NCBI GenBank assembly: GCA_009780855.1
Contig: WQZG01000003.1
Coordinates: 1 to 64,000, forward strand
Source of the DNA: Treponema sp.
Lineage (GTDB): Bacteria; Spirochaetota; Spirochaetia; Treponematales; Breznakiellaceae
DNA: 64,000 nt
Direction of reading: 5' to 3'
The position numbers were made by a program, and so were the translations under genes. This document shows positions 1 to 8,633 of this stretch, one piece after another; within the stretch, counting starts at the first letter, position 1; every line of letters starts with the position of its first letter. The notes beneath the pieces were generated by a model that ran no database searches, was not told the origin of the DNA, and was given only the letters and a program-made list of their open reading frames with translations.

Positions 1-699
1 ATAGAACTTGTTGACCCCGCGGCGTTCGGCGTTCTTCATTCCGTAGAAGTTGAGATCGCCCATCGCGTAAACAGTCTCCGGCCTGCTTCCAATCCAGAAG
101 TTGACCAAATCAAAATGATGGGTCGCCTTGTGCACCAAAAGTCCTCCGGAATTGTACTTATTCCGATGCCATCGGCGGAAATAATCCGCTCCGTGCTGGG
201 TATTGAGCAGCCATTCAAAATGGATTGAAAATATTTCTCCGATGGTTCCGTCCATTAGTATTTCACGTATCTTGGTATGATGGGGTACATAACGGCTATT
301 GAAAGTTACACGCAGGTTTCTGCCGGTTCTTTTTATACAGTCAAAAATCGTCTGGGCCTTTTTTTCGTCAATGGTCATTGGTTTTTCCGAGATTACGTCG
401 TAGCCTTTTTCCATGGCCCGGATTATGTAGTCGTGGTGGGTCCGGTCAACGCTGGTTACGATTACCGCGTCAGGTTTATTTTCGTCCAGCATTTTTTCAA
501 AATCCGTGTAATAGTAAGTCTTTGCCGCAGGGACATGATATTTTTCCGTAAGTAATTTATTCGCGTAATTCATGCGCGTGGGAGACAGATCGCAGAACCC
601 AACCATTTCCGCAGTGTCTTTATAAGTTGTGGAAATGGCTTCATAATACATCCTAGCTCTATCGCCGGTACCGACCTGAACATACTTTTTTTTTGCCAT
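1..699 (-). CDS. Gfo/Idh/MocA-family oxidoreductase (3' end cut by window)
   Basis: The first 233 codons of a gene running off the left edge. The N-terminus (MAKKKYVQVGTGDRARMYYE) starts with a strand-glycine-rich turn of the Rossmann NAD(P) type. Near residue 100 is the EKP motif (GYDVISEKPMT) typical of Gfo/Idh/MocA proteins, followed by the substrate-side region with HKATHHFDLVNFW. A strong AAGGAG ribosome site (about 704-711) fixes the ATG at 697-699. The family oxidises or epimerises sugars and inositols with NAD(P). The substrate is unknown. Two more members lie at 53.9-56.2 kb, so sugar-derivative oxidation recurs in this genome. Confidence 0.88.
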   Translation of the reverse strand, partial: MAKKKYVQVGTGDRARMYYEAISTTYKDTAEMVGFCDLSPTRMNYANKLLTEKYHVPAAKTYYYTDFEKMLDENKPDAVIVTSVDRTHHDYIIRAMEKGYDVISEKPMTIDEKKAQTIFDCIKRTGRNLRVTFNSRYVPHHTKIREILMDGTIGEIFSIHFEWLLNTQHGADYFRRWHRNKYNSGGLLVHKATHHFDLVNFWIGSRPETVYAMGDLNFYGMKNAERRGVNKFY

Positions 700-1021
700 A
701 CGACTCTCCTTGTACTGCGGTCAATAAACCGCATAAATTTTAACTCCAGCCAATTTTTTTCGTTCGAATTTAATTATTATATTTTCTTGGCTATATTTAA
801 ATAATAACAGTAATTGTCCAGTGGGGTTATGTTGGGAATCCAGTGATCCAAACCAATAAGATTTATATAAGGATTGAACCGATCTGAAAATCATATATAG
901 CATGATAATGTTATAATGTTAAAAAATAAAGACGATCAAACAGAACATATTATGAAACAAATTAATTTTTTCCCTCCCTCATCTTGAATTCCATCATAAA
1001 AATCCGGTATACTCTCGATAA
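700..1021. other. AT-rich divergent intergenic region
   Basis: About 320 bp between the oxidoreductase and purE. It holds the ribosome site of the oxidoreductase at the left edge and the purE promoter at the right edge. The middle is AT-rich, and I see no convincing gene, RNA hairpin with T-run, or repeat array in it. Confidence 0.6.
984..1013 (+). promoter_or_regulatory. purE promoter, probably giving a leaderless or near-leaderless mRNA
   Basis: TTGAAT (984-989), an 18-bp spacer and TATACT (1008-1013) form a good sigma-70-type promoter. The purE ATG begins at 1022, only 8 bp after the -10 box, and no Shine-Dalgarno is present (the gap reads CTCTCGATA). Confidence 0.6.
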
Positions 1022-1501
1022 ATGAAAGCTGCAATATTTTTCGGTTCGCTTTCCGATAAAGCAATGATGCAGAAAGCGGCCGATGTGTTTAAGGAAATGG
1101 GCGTGGAGTATTCTGCCCATGTGATCTCGGCCCACCGCGCGCCGGAACTTCTTTCGAAAACTTTGGCGGAACTTGAAAAGTGCGGTACAGAAGTGATCAT
1201 TGCCGGCGCGGGGCTGGCTGCCCATCTGCCCGGCGTTATCGCTAGCCAGACTTTGATTCCTGTAATAGGAATACCGATTAATTCCGGCGGCCTGGGCGGA
1301 CTTGACGCCCTGCTCTCGATTGTGCAGATGCCAAAACCGATCCCGGTGGCCGCGGTCGGCATAGACAACGCGGCCAATGCCGCCAACTTTGCGTGTCAGA
1401 TTCTCGCGGTAAAGTATCCTGCGTTAAAAGAAAAACTTGCTGTCTCCAGGGCAAAAATAAAAGCCGAGATGGCCAAAGCCGAAGAAGATTTGGAATTTTA
1501 A
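1022..1501 (+). CDS. purE: N5-carboxyaminoimidazole ribonucleotide mutase
   Basis: A 159-aa protein of normal PurE length, acting in cytosolic purine synthesis to form CAIR. GSLSD at residues 8-12 and the SAHRAPE motif with His38-Arg39 are the class I signature, in which N5-CAIR made by PurK is rearranged. The AAHLPG loop and SIVQMP segment also fit class I. I know the Treponema denticola enzyme as a class II, CO2-using form with SAHKT, so class I here is notable. PurK is not in the window. purF follows after 5 bp, making a two-gene purine operon. The promoter lies almost on the ATG. Confidence 0.9.
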   Translation: MKAAIFFGSLSDKAMMQKAADVFKEMGVEYSAHVISAHRAPELLSKTLAELEKCGTEVIIAGAGLAAHLPGVIASQTLIPVIGIPINSGGLGGLDALLSIVQMPKPIPVAAVGIDNAANAANFACQILAVKYPALKEKLAVSRAKIKAEMAKAEEDLEF

Positions 1502-1506
1502 AAATT

Positions 1507-2973
1507 ATGAATATTACAAAACAATTTTCCCCTTCTGTTAATAACAATGATAAATTTCAATATGAAACTTTTCATGATGATGAAAAGTTTCATGACGCCT
1601 GCGGTGTATTCGGAATTTACCTGAACGATTGTGATAAGGACGCCGCGCCCCTGATTTATTACGGTCTGCTGTCGCTCCAGCACAGGGGCCAGGAATGCGC
1701 CGGTATGGCGGCAGTTAAAGACGGAACAATGGAATGCCGCAAGGGCCTTGGGCTGGTCAGTGAGGTTTTTACTCCGCAGGTAATCGATCAAATCAAGGGG
1801 CCGGCGGCTGTCGGCCATGTTCTGTATTCAACTGCCGGCACAAATATAATTGAAAACGCCGAGCCTTTTGTAAGCCGTTTCAAGCTTGGTTCCGTTGCCG
1901 TGGCCCACAACGGTTCGCTGACCAACGCCGATGTTGTGCGGGAACTGCTGGAGGACGCGGGCGTAGGTTTTGCTTCTACAAATGACGGCGAAGTTATAGT
2001 CAATCTTATTTCCAGGAATTATAAAAAAGGGCTCGAAAGGGCGCTTATTGATACAATTCAGTCCATTAAAGGTTCTTACGCGCTGGCTGTTCTGACAGAA
2101 AGCGCTCTTGTCGGCGCAAGAGATCCAAACGGTATAAGACCGCTTTGTCTTGGGCAGCTTGACGGCGGCTGGATTCTCGCAAGCGAATCCTGCGCTTTTG
2201 GCGCGGTGGGCGGAAAATTTGTCAGGGACATTGAACCCGGCGAAGTGGTTATCATTAACCGGGACGGAGTAAAATCGTTCAGCCTCGGCGAAAAAATCCG
2301 GCGGGCGGTCTGCACTTTTGAGTATGTTTATTTCGCGAGGGCCGACAGCATAATCGACAATGTTGACGTATACGGCGCGCGTATAAGGGCGGGCGAGATT
2401 CTTGCGCGCGAATCCGGTGTTGAAGCAGATCTTGTAATCGGGATTCCGGATTCCGGAGTTCCTGCGGCAATCGGCTACGGCCGGGCCGCCAATATTCCCT
2501 TTGGCCTTGGAATCGTAAAAAGCAAATACATCGCGCGTACTTTTATCGCTCCCGGCCAGATTCAGCGGGAAAAAGCGGTGTCCGTCAAGCACAGCGTCAT
2601 AACCAGCGAAGTCCGGGGCAAACGTGTTGTCATTATCGACGATTCCATAGTCCGCGGTACAACCATGAAACGCCTGGTAGAAATCATCAGGGCGGCGGAC
2701 GCCAAAGAAGTTCATATCCGGATCGTTTCCCCGCCGGTGCTCTGCCCCTGTTACTTCGGCGTTGATACTCCGCACCGCAAGGACCTGATAAGCAACGGCA
2801 ACAGCGTTCCCGATCTTTGCAAGTCGCTGGGCGCGGACAGCCTGGCCTTTATTTCCGTTGACGGTCTGTTGGAATCGCTGGCTCCTTCCGGTTCATCTAA
2901 AACACATGGCTATTGCCTTGGATGTTTTTCCGGCGTGTACCCGATTCCTGTTCCGCAGAAGTTTAACGGTTAA
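1507..2973 (+). CDS. purF: Amidophosphoribosyltransferase, Fe-S propeptide type
   Basis: This enzyme makes phosphoribosylamine from PRPP and glutamine, the first committed purine step. From the ATG at 1507 it is 488 aa. A 31-residue leader precedes DACGVFG, so Cys32 is the expected catalytic residue after propeptide removal. The Ntn glutaminase domain carries SLQHRGQE, and the transferase domain carries the PRPP loop VVIIDDSIVRGTT. Cys269, Cys413, Cys470 and Cys473 match the 4Fe-4S ligand pattern of the Bacillus subtilis type. The frame is open further upstream within purE, but the start at 1507 keeps a short propeptide. Its ribosome site is weak, suggesting coupling to purE. Confidence 0.93.
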   Translation: MNITKQFSPSVNNNDKFQYETFHDDEKFHDACGVFGIYLNDCDKDAAPLIYYGLLSLQHRGQECAGMAAVKDGTMECRKGLGLVSEVFTPQVIDQIKGPAAVGHVLYSTAGTNIIENAEPFVSRFKLGSVAVAHNGSLTNADVVRELLEDAGVGFASTNDGEVIVNLISRNYKKGLERALIDTIQSIKGSYALAVLTESALVGARDPNGIRPLCLGQLDGGWILASESCAFGAVGGKFVRDIEPGEVVIINRDGVKSFSLGEKIRRAVCTFEYVYFARADSIIDNVDVYGARIRAGEILARESGVEADLVIGIPDSGVPAAIGYGRAANIPFGLGIVKSKYIARTFIAPGQIQREKAVSVKHSVITSEVRGKRVVIIDDSIVRGTTMKRLVEIIRAADAKEVHIRIVSPPVLCPCYFGVDTPHRKDLISNGNSVPDLCKSLGADSLAFISVDGLLESLAPSGSSKTHGYCLGCFSGVYPIPVPQKFNG

Positions 2974-3006
2974 TAAAACGGCTAAGTTAAACGGCCAATA
3001 AAATAT

Positions 3007-4695
3007 TTAAGTTCTGTCCCTTATAACATTACGCTGAATTTTGCCGCTTATGGTTTTGGGCAGTTCATTTACAAAATCGATAATCCTGGGATATTTGTAT
3101 GGGGCGGTTACCTTCTTGACGTGATTCTGAAGTTCCTTTTTTAATTCTTCCGACGGCGTATAACCGCGGGCCAGTACTATAGTTGCCTTGACAACCTGGC
3201 CGCGCATCGGATCCGGGGCCGCTGTTACCGCGCACTCCAGAACCGAAGGATGCTCCATAAGGGCGCTTTCTACTTCAAACGGACCGATTCTGTAGCCCGA
3301 GCATTTGATCACGTCATCGTTGCGGCCAATAAACCAGAAGTAACCGTCATCGTCTTTCCAGGCCATGTCTCCGGTGCGGTAAACACCATTGTGCCAGCTC
3401 CGGTTGGTTATTTCTTCATCCTTCCAGTATCCGGTAAAAAGACCGGGCATTACCGATGCGCCTTCCTGCGAGTAGATGTTGTTTCCCGCCGCTGTAATGC
3501 TGATGTTTCCCACGATGCCGCTGTCACACGGGCGGCCGCTCTCGTCAAGAATGTCCAGGCCGAATAACGGCGCTGGCTTGCCCATTGAGCCGGGTTTAAC
3601 CGGCAGCCATTTAAAGGCAGCGGCCATTACCGATGTTTCTGACTGGCCGAATCCTTCCCGGATTTCCATTCCGGTCATTTCCTTAATCCGGTGGTAGACT
3701 TCCGGGCTCAGCGGTTCTCCCGCGACGGTCGTGTGTTCAATAAATGAAAAGTCGTATTTGGAAAGATCTTCCTTTATTAGGTAGCGGAACACAGTTGCCG
3801 GAGCGCAGAAAGTGGCGGGCCTGATTCTGTCCAGGGCTCCAAGAATTCCTGCGGGGCTGAATTTATCCGTATCGTAGGCGCCGACAGCTGCGCCGCAGAT
3901 CCACTGGCCGTAGATTTTGCCCCACGCGAATTTGGCCCAGCCTGAATCGGTCTGGGTCATGTGAATTTTGTTGTCCTGTACGCATTGCCAGTATTTTGCC
4001 GTTACAATGTGGCCCAATGCAAGCGTATGATTATGCAGAACCATTTTGGGCATTCCGGTAGTTCCGGAAGAAAAATAGATCAGCATCGGTTCATTTATTT
4101 TTGTGCCGCCGTCTCCGGTTGGCCGTGTAAATGACGCAGCGGCATTATCAATGGCTTTACGTATATCAATGTAATCGGAAGGGATGTTATTGCCGGCCGC
4201 GGCCCTGACAACAAGTCCGGAGCAATGCTTTGCGGCTCCCCGTATATTTTCCAGCAGGTCTGCGTCATCGGTGCTGACAAGCATTTTAACTTCTGCGATA
4301 TTACAGCGGTAAATAATGTCTTTCTGCGTGAGCTGGTAAGTAGCGGGAATGCAGACCGCGCCGATTTTTTCCAGCGCCGTCATAAGTATCCAGATGTCCG
4401 GCCGCTGCTTGAGGATGAGCATAACCACATCGCCCTTTTTTATTCCAAGGCCAAGCAGTACATTTGCCGCTTTGTCAGACAGCAGCTTTATTTCTCCAAA
4501 GCTTAGTTTTTGCATAACCCCGGAATCATCGGTTCTTACAAGGGCTGTTTTTTGCGGAGAAATACGGGCCCATTCGTCTGTTACATCGTATGCAAAATTA
4601 AAATTTGGCGGAACATTGCATTTATAGTTATTAAAAAAATCCTCATAGCTTTCGAAATCAATACACGGGCAAAACCGGGACAGTATCTCGTTCAT
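3007..4695 (-). CDS. AMP-forming acyl-CoA synthetase (medium-chain/AcsM-like)
   Basis: A 562-aa adenylate-forming enzyme activating a carboxylate with ATP and joining it to CoA. The P-loop-like motif YFSSGTTGMPKMV lies near residue 205, the adenine region REGFGQSE near 350, the hinge GYRIGPFEVE near 470, and the catalytic lysine is K552 in SGKIQR. The acid is not identifiable; length and motifs fit the medium-chain or acetate-like branch. It starts 2 bp after the XRE-cupin gene on the same strand, so that regulator probably controls it. It converges on purF with only 33 bp between. Confidence 0.88.
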   Translation of the reverse strand: MNEILSRFCPCIDFESYEDFFNNYKCNVPPNFNFAYDVTDEWARISPQKTALVRTDDSGVMQKLSFGEIKLLSDKAANVLLGLGIKKGDVVMLILKQRPDIWILMTALEKIGAVCIPATYQLTQKDIIYRCNIAEVKMLVSTDDADLLENIRGAAKHCSGLVVRAAAGNNIPSDYIDIRKAIDNAAASFTRPTGDGGTKINEPMLIYFSSGTTGMPKMVLHNHTLALGHIVTAKYWQCVQDNKIHMTQTDSGWAKFAWGKIYGQWICGAAVGAYDTDKFSPAGILGALDRIRPATFCAPATVFRYLIKEDLSKYDFSFIEHTTVAGEPLSPEVYHRIKEMTGMEIREGFGQSETSVMAAAFKWLPVKPGSMGKPAPLFGLDILDESGRPCDSGIVGNISITAAGNNIYSQEGASVMPGLFTGYWKDEEITNRSWHNGVYRTGDMAWKDDDGYFWFIGRNDDVIKCSGYRIGPFEVESALMEHPSVLECAVTAAPDPMRGQVVKATIVLARGYTPSEELKKELQNHVKKVTAPYKYPRIIDFVNELPKTISGKIQRNVIRDRT

Positions 4696-4697
4696 TA

Positions 4698-5252
4698 TTA
4701 TAATTCCTGTATGATTGTCAAAAAACGGGCAGGCCCTTCGGCTGCGCTTTGGGCATGCGGGAGATCGGCGTTAAAATAAATGGAATCTCCGGCGTCCAGG
4801 ATGTATTCTTTTTTACCGACGCTGATCTTTATTTTGCCTTCCACAACATAATTGAATTCCTGGCCTGAATGCGTGACCGGTCCGGAAGCTTTCTTTGACG
4901 GGTCCAGATATACCATCAGCGGTTCAATAGTCCTGCCCTTAAAATTATACGCAAGACTGGTAAATTCGTATCCGGGGTATCTTTCGATCTTAACACCCCT
5001 GCCCGCGCGGCATACGCTTGCTGTGTCCATCCTGGGATCTTCACCGGTCAAAAGGACTGTAGCGTCAACTCCCAATTTTGCCGAAATTTTGTAAAGTACG
5101 CTTATGGGTATGTCCAGCCCGCCGGATTCATACTGATTATATGTTTCCAGAGTTATATTCATTTCTTTGGCCATATCAAGAGCGCTGACTTCCATAATAT
5201 TACGGAGTTCTTTTATGCGGCCCGGAATTTTGGCGAGATTTTCATCTTCCAT
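4698..5252 (-). CDS. XRE-family regulator with C-terminal cupin domain
   Basis: 184 aa. Residues 9-64 form a helix-turn-helix of the XRE/Cro type (MAKEMNITLETYNQYESGG), and residues 110-180 form a cupin barrel (GQEFNYVVEGKI, YILDAGDSIYFNADLPHA). Such proteins sense a small ligand in the cupin and act on DNA. The adjoining acyl-CoA synthetase gene 2 bp downstream is the likely target, so a carboxylic acid or its CoA ester is a reasonable inducer guess. The cupin keeps the H-A-x-x motif near its end, while metal ligands are incomplete. Confidence 0.87.
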   Translation of the reverse strand: MEDENLAKIPGRIKELRNIMEVSALDMAKEMNITLETYNQYESGGLDIPISVLYKISAKLGVDATVLLTGEDPRMDTASVCRAGRGVKIERYPGYEFTSLAYNFKGRTIEPLMVYLDPSKKASGPVTHSGQEFNYVVEGKIKISVGKKEYILDAGDSIYFNADLPHAQSAAEGPARFLTIIQEL

Positions 5253-5279
5253 GGCGTCTCCCTGTCCGGAAAATATTTT

Positions 5280-6914
5280 TTAATAACCGTCTGACATTGA
5301 ACGGTTAACATCCCTCTGATAAAGCTCCTGGTAAACGGTGCTGCGGTTTTTAAGTTTTTCTTTTACGGCCTTTGAGAACGGAATATGTCTCCAGAAAATT
5401 CCGCGCAGTTCCTTGTCCAGTTTTTGGGTTCCGTCGCTTTCCTTTGTTATCCATGTAATGTAATCGTTAATAAAATATTCCTTGACATCGCCCCTGATCT
5501 TCATCTTCTGGAACCATTGATAATAATTACCGGTTATGCCTTCTTCCATCCAGTAAAAAGAAGCCTTTTCTTTTGCAACCTGCCAGCGGAAATCACCCAC
5601 CGCGTACAGCATTGCGGCCTGCAAATTTTTTGGGTACATGGGAATTGCGATTCTGCCCCGGCTTGTTGCGCGGTTGAATTTGTCAAAAGGTTCCCAGCAA
5701 AGGCCGCTGTCGCCGTAGGTAGGGAGAAGCACTACGTACGGGACAATGCGGTTGAGTCTGTTTTTGTAGGACCGGCAATAAGCCTCCGGATCAATGCTTT
5801 CGATCCAGGCCAATATGGAAATGATGTTTTCCCTGTATCCAAGATCAGGGGGAGCGTTATGGTAATATTCGCTGGTCAGTATCGGGAAATGGTTTCCCTG
5901 CCTGCCGACAGTCATTTTGGCCATTTGCCTTACCGTGTCAAATTCAGTATCAACGGCCTTGACGTCAACGGTTTCGATGCCTTCTTCTTCCATTTTAACC
6001 TGAAGCATCTTTACGTCCTGCTCGGCCTGGTAATAATCCCGCAGGAATATTTCCAGATCATGATCCGATTTTAGAAGGCCTCGCAGAATTTCCTGAATAT
6101 CGCCGAATATGCGCTTTTGTCCCTCGTTGTAACATGCCGAAACATCCGGCAGACCTTCCACCGGAAAATGTTCGGTAATATGGCCGATTAATTTGTTGAG
6201 GTTTTCTTCCAGGTCCTGCCGTTCAACATCCTTTGCCTTTAAAAGCTGTACCGTACCGTCCAGTTTACCCTGGGCTTTTTCCAGAAACTGCTTTATTCGG
6301 ACAGACTGATTGGTTTTGGAAATTTTTACTTCATCCGTTGTGGACGGCCGGATCATTCCGGTCCCTACAGCCCTGAACCATTCGTCAAGATAATACACGG
6401 GCTGGTTCAATACGTTATCGTTTACTATTTTGGCAAAGATCGAGCGGTTTTCCCGATCCAAAAAAGTCGGATGAATAATTCCAAAGCGCAGCAGGAATCT
6501 TTTTGGTTCCGCGATTTTGCCCGGCGCCTTGCGGGCGATGCCGATAAAAAATTCCCAGAAGGCCGTTATAAACTGCTGCCTGTATACGCCGCGGTCTTTT
6601 GGATCTTTTGAATTTAAAAATTTCTGAAGCAAAGTATGAACTCGCTGCGCTATTTCTCCCTCCCCGGATAGCGCGATCTTGTAATAGTTGGGATCTTCAA
6701 ACACGGGATTGGGAATTTCTTCAAAACGTTTTGTTACAGGAGGAAAACCGGCAGAGGTCAGATTGACTTCTTCTTCCGGTTCGATATCCTCAATCGGTTC
6801 ATCGAAAATGGCTGAATAATCCGGTACCGCGGATTCCGCCGGTTTTGCCTTTGCGCCGGTCCCCAATAAAGCGGCGATTTCCGGATCCATTTCTCCCTGA
6901 AAAACATTGGCCAT
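5280..6914 (-). CDS. Conserved hypothetical protein, 544 aa
   Basis: I do not recognise a named family. The start MANVFQGEMDPEIAALLG at 6914 is preferred because AAGGAAAA precedes it. An in-frame start 51 bp upstream would overlap the SGNH gene. There is no signal peptide or membrane segment, so it is probably cytosolic. An acidic, low-complexity N-terminus (about 30-60, rich in E and P) precedes a mainly helical body with a possible coiled coil near 210-330. The C-terminus is rich in aromatic residues (WMEEGITGNYYQWFQKMK). It follows the SGNH hydrolase gene by 11 bp, suggesting co-transcription. Confidence 0.75.
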   Translation of the reverse strand: MANVFQGEMDPEIAALLGTGAKAKPAESAVPDYSAIFDEPIEDIEPEEEVNLTSAGFPPVTKRFEEIPNPVFEDPNYYKIALSGEGEIAQRVHTLLQKFLNSKDPKDRGVYRQQFITAFWEFFIGIARKAPGKIAEPKRFLLRFGIIHPTFLDRENRSIFAKIVNDNVLNQPVYYLDEWFRAVGTGMIRPSTTDEVKISKTNQSVRIKQFLEKAQGKLDGTVQLLKAKDVERQDLEENLNKLIGHITEHFPVEGLPDVSACYNEGQKRIFGDIQEILRGLLKSDHDLEIFLRDYYQAEQDVKMLQVKMEEEGIETVDVKAVDTEFDTVRQMAKMTVGRQGNHFPILTSEYYHNAPPDLGYRENIISILAWIESIDPEAYCRSYKNRLNRIVPYVVLLPTYGDSGLCWEPFDKFNRATSRGRIAIPMYPKNLQAAMLYAVGDFRWQVAKEKASFYWMEEGITGNYYQWFQKMKIRGDVKEYFINDYITWITKESDGTQKLDKELRGIFWRHIPFSKAVKEKLKNRSTVYQELYQRDVNRSMSDGY

Positions 6915-6925
6915 ATCGATTTTCC

Positions 6926-7591
6926 TTACCAACCAAGCCCGGCCGTTTCCAGGCTTCGCAGCCATTCTGCGGCGATTATTCCGTGACCAAAAGGCGTCGG
7001 ATGAACTCCGTCGCCGGCCATGTCTGTATCTTTATAACCCTGCGCGGCATACCTGACAAAAATTCCGTCCATAGGAATAAAGCAGTCTGCGTACTCTTTT
7101 GCAAGGCGGCGTACAATCTGAACCTTTGGATCAAGGTCTTCCCTCCAGACTCTGCGTTCCGGAACACTGTCCAGCAGAAACGGCTCCATTATTACGATAA
7201 TCGCGTCCGGTAAATCCCGTTTTATGTTTTCAAGCAGGGTCCTGTAGCTTTCCCCAAAAATTTCGGAGCTTGTGGGATCATTTTTATCGTACCGTCTCCA
7301 TGTATCGTTAATTCCTATCAGGATGGAAACCAAATCCGGTTTAAGGGCTTTAAAATCTTTTTCGTACCGCCCAAGCAGGTCAATAACACGGTTTCCCGAG
7401 ATCCCACGGTTTATAAAACGAACGCCGCAGCCGGGCCTAAGTATTTCGGTTACTGCCGCTATCTTTGCAGGGTAACCCTGCCCCAAATCTGTTGCCGGCT
7501 TTGCCGCCGGCTCGTCCTTTTTGCGGCCGCAGTCGGTAATGGAATCTCCCTGGAATAAAATTACCGGGTTTGGTCTTAACAATTTTTTCAT
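6926..7591 (-). CDS. SGNH/GDSL-type esterase
   Basis: A 221-aa single-domain hydrolase. FQGDSITDCG near the N-terminus gives the nucleophile Ser17. Gly and Asn blocks follow (GISGNRV, LIGINDTW), and DGVHPTPFGH supplies Asp194 and His197, so the full SGNH set is present. There is no signal peptide, so it acts in the cytosol. These enzymes commonly remove acetyl or acyl groups from sugars or lipids; the substrate is unknown. GAGGGG precedes the ATG, and an 11-bp tandem duplication (TAAACTAAACC twice, about 7608-7629) lies just upstream. Confidence 0.88.
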   Translation of the reverse strand: MKKLLRPNPVILFQGDSITDCGRKKDEPAAKPATDLGQGYPAKIAAVTEILRPGCGVRFINRGISGNRVIDLLGRYEKDFKALKPDLVSILIGINDTWRRYDKNDPTSSEIFGESYRTLLENIKRDLPDAIIVIMEPFLLDSVPERRVWREDLDPKVQIVRRLAKEYADCFIPMDGIFVRYAAQGYKDTDMAGDGVHPTPFGHGIIAAEWLRSLETAGLGW

Positions 7592-7653
7592 TTTCCCCTC
7601 TATTAAACTAAACCTAAACTAAACCTGTCAGCCGTATCAAAATCACACTAAAA

Positions 7654-8595
7654 TCATATCATATTTTGAGAATTACTGCGAGAACTTGCCCAGGCCTGCA
7701 TGGCTATTCCAAAAGCCACCGACACATTAAGCGAACCTTTTGCGCCGTAAACCGGAATGCTGACCCTGCCTCCGCCCGCGTCCGCGGCTGCCAGCGCCTG
7801 CGGGCTTACTCCCAGTTCCTCTGACCCTACGATCATTACGCCGTTTTGCGGGAAAGAAAAGTCCCGCAGAAGCTCGCCGCCGGTTTCCAGCGCGAAGCAT
7901 TTTGTATCAGCCGTAAAAAAATCAGGAGGCAAACCAAAGCCCGGATGTAAAAGGGTTTTTTGTGTAAAAGGGTTATCCCGGGCAAAGATGTTATTCTGCG
8001 CGCGGGACCAGGGCAAGATTTCTGTGCAGCCCATGGCGGTTCTTTGGGCCCTTGGGTGTCCGGGATCGGCGCAGAAAGGGGACAGCAGTATTTTTTCCGC
8101 GCCAAAGGATTCGGCTGTCCGGAATATGGCCCCTACATTGAATGGAGACCTAATGTCTTCCAGGTAAATTTTAATTCCCTTAAAGACCTTCCGTTTCCCC
8201 TGATCCAGTTTTCCTTCTCCGTCAACCGCGTCAAAATCCCATTCCGAAGGAAAGCGGCCTGTTTGATTTAAAAAAATGTATTTGGCGGTATTGAGGCTTC
8301 GTCTTGTATTGGCGGCTTCTTCCGGCTTGTTTTGTCCGCCGTTGTTTTGACAATCACCGTTGTTTTGACAATCACTGTCCGTCCGGGCCAAATTCCTGGC
8401 CGCAGATTCCAGGGCATTTTTATATTCTGCCGGCAGGATCGCTGCCCAGTAATCCAGGATTTCAGACAGATACGGGATTTCTCTGTCATCAAATGAACCG
8501 TTAATAAACGCGCGCTCGGCTTCTTCAAAAATTTTTGCCGTTTTTCTTATGCCCTGGGAATAGGGGAGTTTTTTTATTTTTTGCAGGGTAATCAT
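7654..8595 (-). CDS. SpoU/TrmH-family RNA 2'-O-methyltransferase
   Basis: 313 aa. The C-terminal half holds the three SPOUT motifs: NVGAIFRTAESFGA, MIVGSEELGVSPQ and VSIPVYGAKGSLNVSVAFGIAM, which form the knotted SAM site. The N-terminal 150 residues are less conserved and contain a 6-residue tandem repeat (DCQNNG twice) encoded by an 18-bp duplication near 8340-8375. It probably methylates a ribose in rRNA or tRNA; the position cannot be told. A TATAAT box (8606-8611, minus strand) sits about 10 bp before the ATG and there is no clear ribosome site. Confidence 0.88.
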   Translation of the reverse strand: MITLQKIKKLPYSQGIRKTAKIFEEAERAFINGSFDDREIPYLSEILDYWAAILPAEYKNALESAARNLARTDSDCQNNGDCQNNGGQNKPEEAANTRRSLNTAKYIFLNQTGRFPSEWDFDAVDGEGKLDQGKRKVFKGIKIYLEDIRSPFNVGAIFRTAESFGAEKILLSPFCADPGHPRAQRTAMGCTEILPWSRAQNNIFARDNPFTQKTLLHPGFGLPPDFFTADTKCFALETGGELLRDFSFPQNGVMIVGSEELGVSPQALAAADAGGGRVSIPVYGAKGSLNVSVAFGIAMQAWASSRSNSQNMI

Positions 8596-8633
8596 GTTAA
8601 GGTTTATTATAATGAATTTTTTAAAAAAATTTT

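Noticed and set aside
1828..2775. 315-codon antisense ORF within purF
   Set aside because: It is the opposite strand of a clear enzyme gene and has no family match, start site or ribosome site.
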